Notes under the pieces: model-generated
Database searches by the model: none
Seen by the model: the letters and a program-made list of their open reading frames with translations, nothing else
Told to the model about the DNA's origin: nothing
Position numbers and translations under genes: made by a program
In this document: positions 5,339 through 5,861 of the stretch, piece after piece
How positions within the stretch are numbered: the stretch's first letter is position 1
How the letters are laid out: every line of letters starts with the position of its first letter
NCBI GenBank assembly: GCA_002438345.1
Contig: DJUJ01000124.1
Location: 45,445 to 51,305 of the forward strand
Length of the DNA stretch: 5,861 nt
Source of the DNA: Paenibacillus sp. UBA6285
Lineage (GTDB): Bacteria; Bacillota; Bacilli; Paenibacillales; Paenibacillaceae
Direction of reading: 5' to 3'

Positions 5339-5713
5339 ATGAAAAAGATTGTTATAGGCTTGCTGCAGGTAGCGGGACTTACATTATTCTCAATACTTAT
5401 CAATGCTGTGACCCCATTATTGCATATCCCTATTCCCGGAAGCATACTCGGAATGATTATATTGTTTCTCCTGCTTGAGTTCGGTGTCATTCGTTTGAAT
5501 TGGGTAGAGGTTGGCGCTTCTTGGCTACTCGCCGAGCTCCTACTGTTCTTCATTCCATCTGCTATAGGTGTAATGAAATATGCTAATATTCTGGAAACGG
5601 ATGGATTACGCATTCTTGCCGTTGTCGTCTTAGGCACATTTGCTGTGATGGCCAGTTCCGGATTACTTACCAGTAGAATTTATAAAGCGAAGGAGCGGAA
5701 AGGATCATGTTAA
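5339..5713 (+). CDS. cidA: CidA/LrgA-family membrane protein (holin-like)
   Basis: A 124-residue protein with four predicted membrane helices (about 5-24, 33-50, 62-79, 89-111) and a short basic tail. The family hallmarks PIPGSILGM (31-39) and FFIPSAIGVM (70-79) are present. CidA/LrgA proteins work with CidB/LrgB partners. They were first described as holin/antiholin-like regulators of murein hydrolase activity and cell death, and the related B. subtilis pair PftAB (YsbAB) transports pyruvate. Position next to a divergent LysR gene favours the CidA (YwbH) branch over LrgA, which is usually controlled by a LytTR two-component system. ATG 5339 is preceded by AAAGGAG at nine-base spacing. Its last seven bases overlap the next gene, so the two are translationally coupled. 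Confidence 0.92.
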   Translation: MKKIVIGLLQVAGLTLFSILINAVTPLLHIPIPGSILGMIILFLLLEFGVIRLNWVEVGASWLLAELLLFFIPSAIGVMKYANILETDGLRILAVVVLGTFAVMASSGLLTSRIYKAKERKGSC

Positions 5714-5861
5714 ACGCTCTGTTATTCTTTGGTCTTACGGTCGCGGTGTATTTACTCGCGAAACGCATCTATGCTTCTACTGGTAAAGTCTATACCTCTC
5801 CATTAATCATCACACCAGTGATTATGATCGTCTTCCTGCTCATAACAGGCATTACTTATGA
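5707..5861 (+). CDS. cidB: CidB/LrgB-family membrane protein, N-terminal fragment
   Basis: The first 51 codons are visible before the right edge. They begin MLNALLFFGLTVAVYLLAKRIY, a membrane helix, followed by a short loop ending YTSPLIITPVIMIVFLLITGITY, a second helix. This is the usual start of CidB/LrgB proteins (about 230 residues, many helices), with the conserved SPLIITP-type segment. The ATG at 5707 overlaps the cidA stop region. AAGGAG (5690-5695) is 11 bases upstream, longer than ideal, which suits coupling with cidA translation. It is the partner of CidA in the same operon. Whether a cidC pyruvate oxidase follows cannot be seen. Confidence 0.9.
   Translation, partial: MLNALLFFGLTVAVYLLAKRIYASTGKVYTSPLIITPVIMIVFLLITGITY

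Noticed and set aside
5287..5637. Minus-strand ORF of 116 codons opposite cidA
   Set aside because: The plus strand encodes a CidA protein with family motifs; the antisense frame is low in recognisable features and lacks a suitable promoter.

Overview
The window looks like chromosomal DNA from a low-to-mid GC, spore-forming Bacillota, most likely Paenibacillus. This is inferred from strong GGAGG-type ribosome sites, sigma-A promoters of Bacillus type, a Spo0E-like protein, a cidR-cidAB block, and above all a long HTH-plus-helical-repeat regulator paired with a tiny secreted peptide. That pairing matches the Alo (AimR-like) quorum-sensing systems known from Paenibacillus. No RNA genes, insertion sequences or CRISPR arrays were seen.

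Layout from left to right. (1) 1-1559, minus: the first 519 codons of an ABC exporter half-transporter that runs off the left edge. Its Walker B has Asp instead of the catalytic Glu, so it is probably the degenerate half of a heterodimer. (2) 1543-2064, minus: a MarR-family regulator that overlaps the ABC gene. It lies behind a consensus promoter (TTGACA-N17-TATAAT) followed by two palindromic TTAG/CTAA sites, so an autoregulated regulator-exporter operon is likely. (3) 2174-3832, minus: the signalling module. A promoter whose -35 lies inside a perfect inverted repeat drives a 466-residue XRE-HTH/TPR-like receptor. The 3' end of the receptor gene overlaps by 47 bases a 40-codon gene for a signal-peptide-bearing pro-peptide, and a terminator follows. 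(4) 3837-4182, minus: a Spo0E-like aspartyl-phosphate phosphatase with its own terminator. (5) 4309-5226, minus: a CidR-like LysR regulator. (6) 5339-5861, plus: divergent cidA and the start of cidB, membrane proteins of the CidA/LrgA and CidB/LrgB families. The 112-base divergent region carries the LysR-gene promoter and repeated TTCAT/ATGAA half-sites.

The most interesting part is the receptor-peptide pair. By analogy with Rap-Phr, PlcR-PapR, NprR-NprX and AimR-AimP, the peptide would be exported, trimmed, re-imported by an oligopeptide permease and bound by the receptor's repeat domain, changing its DNA binding. The inverted repeat in the receptor's own promoter is a candidate target. A Spo0E-like phosphatase immediately upstream makes a link with sporulation or other phosphorelay output conceivable, but the two genes are separated by a terminator and no direct link is visible in the sequence.
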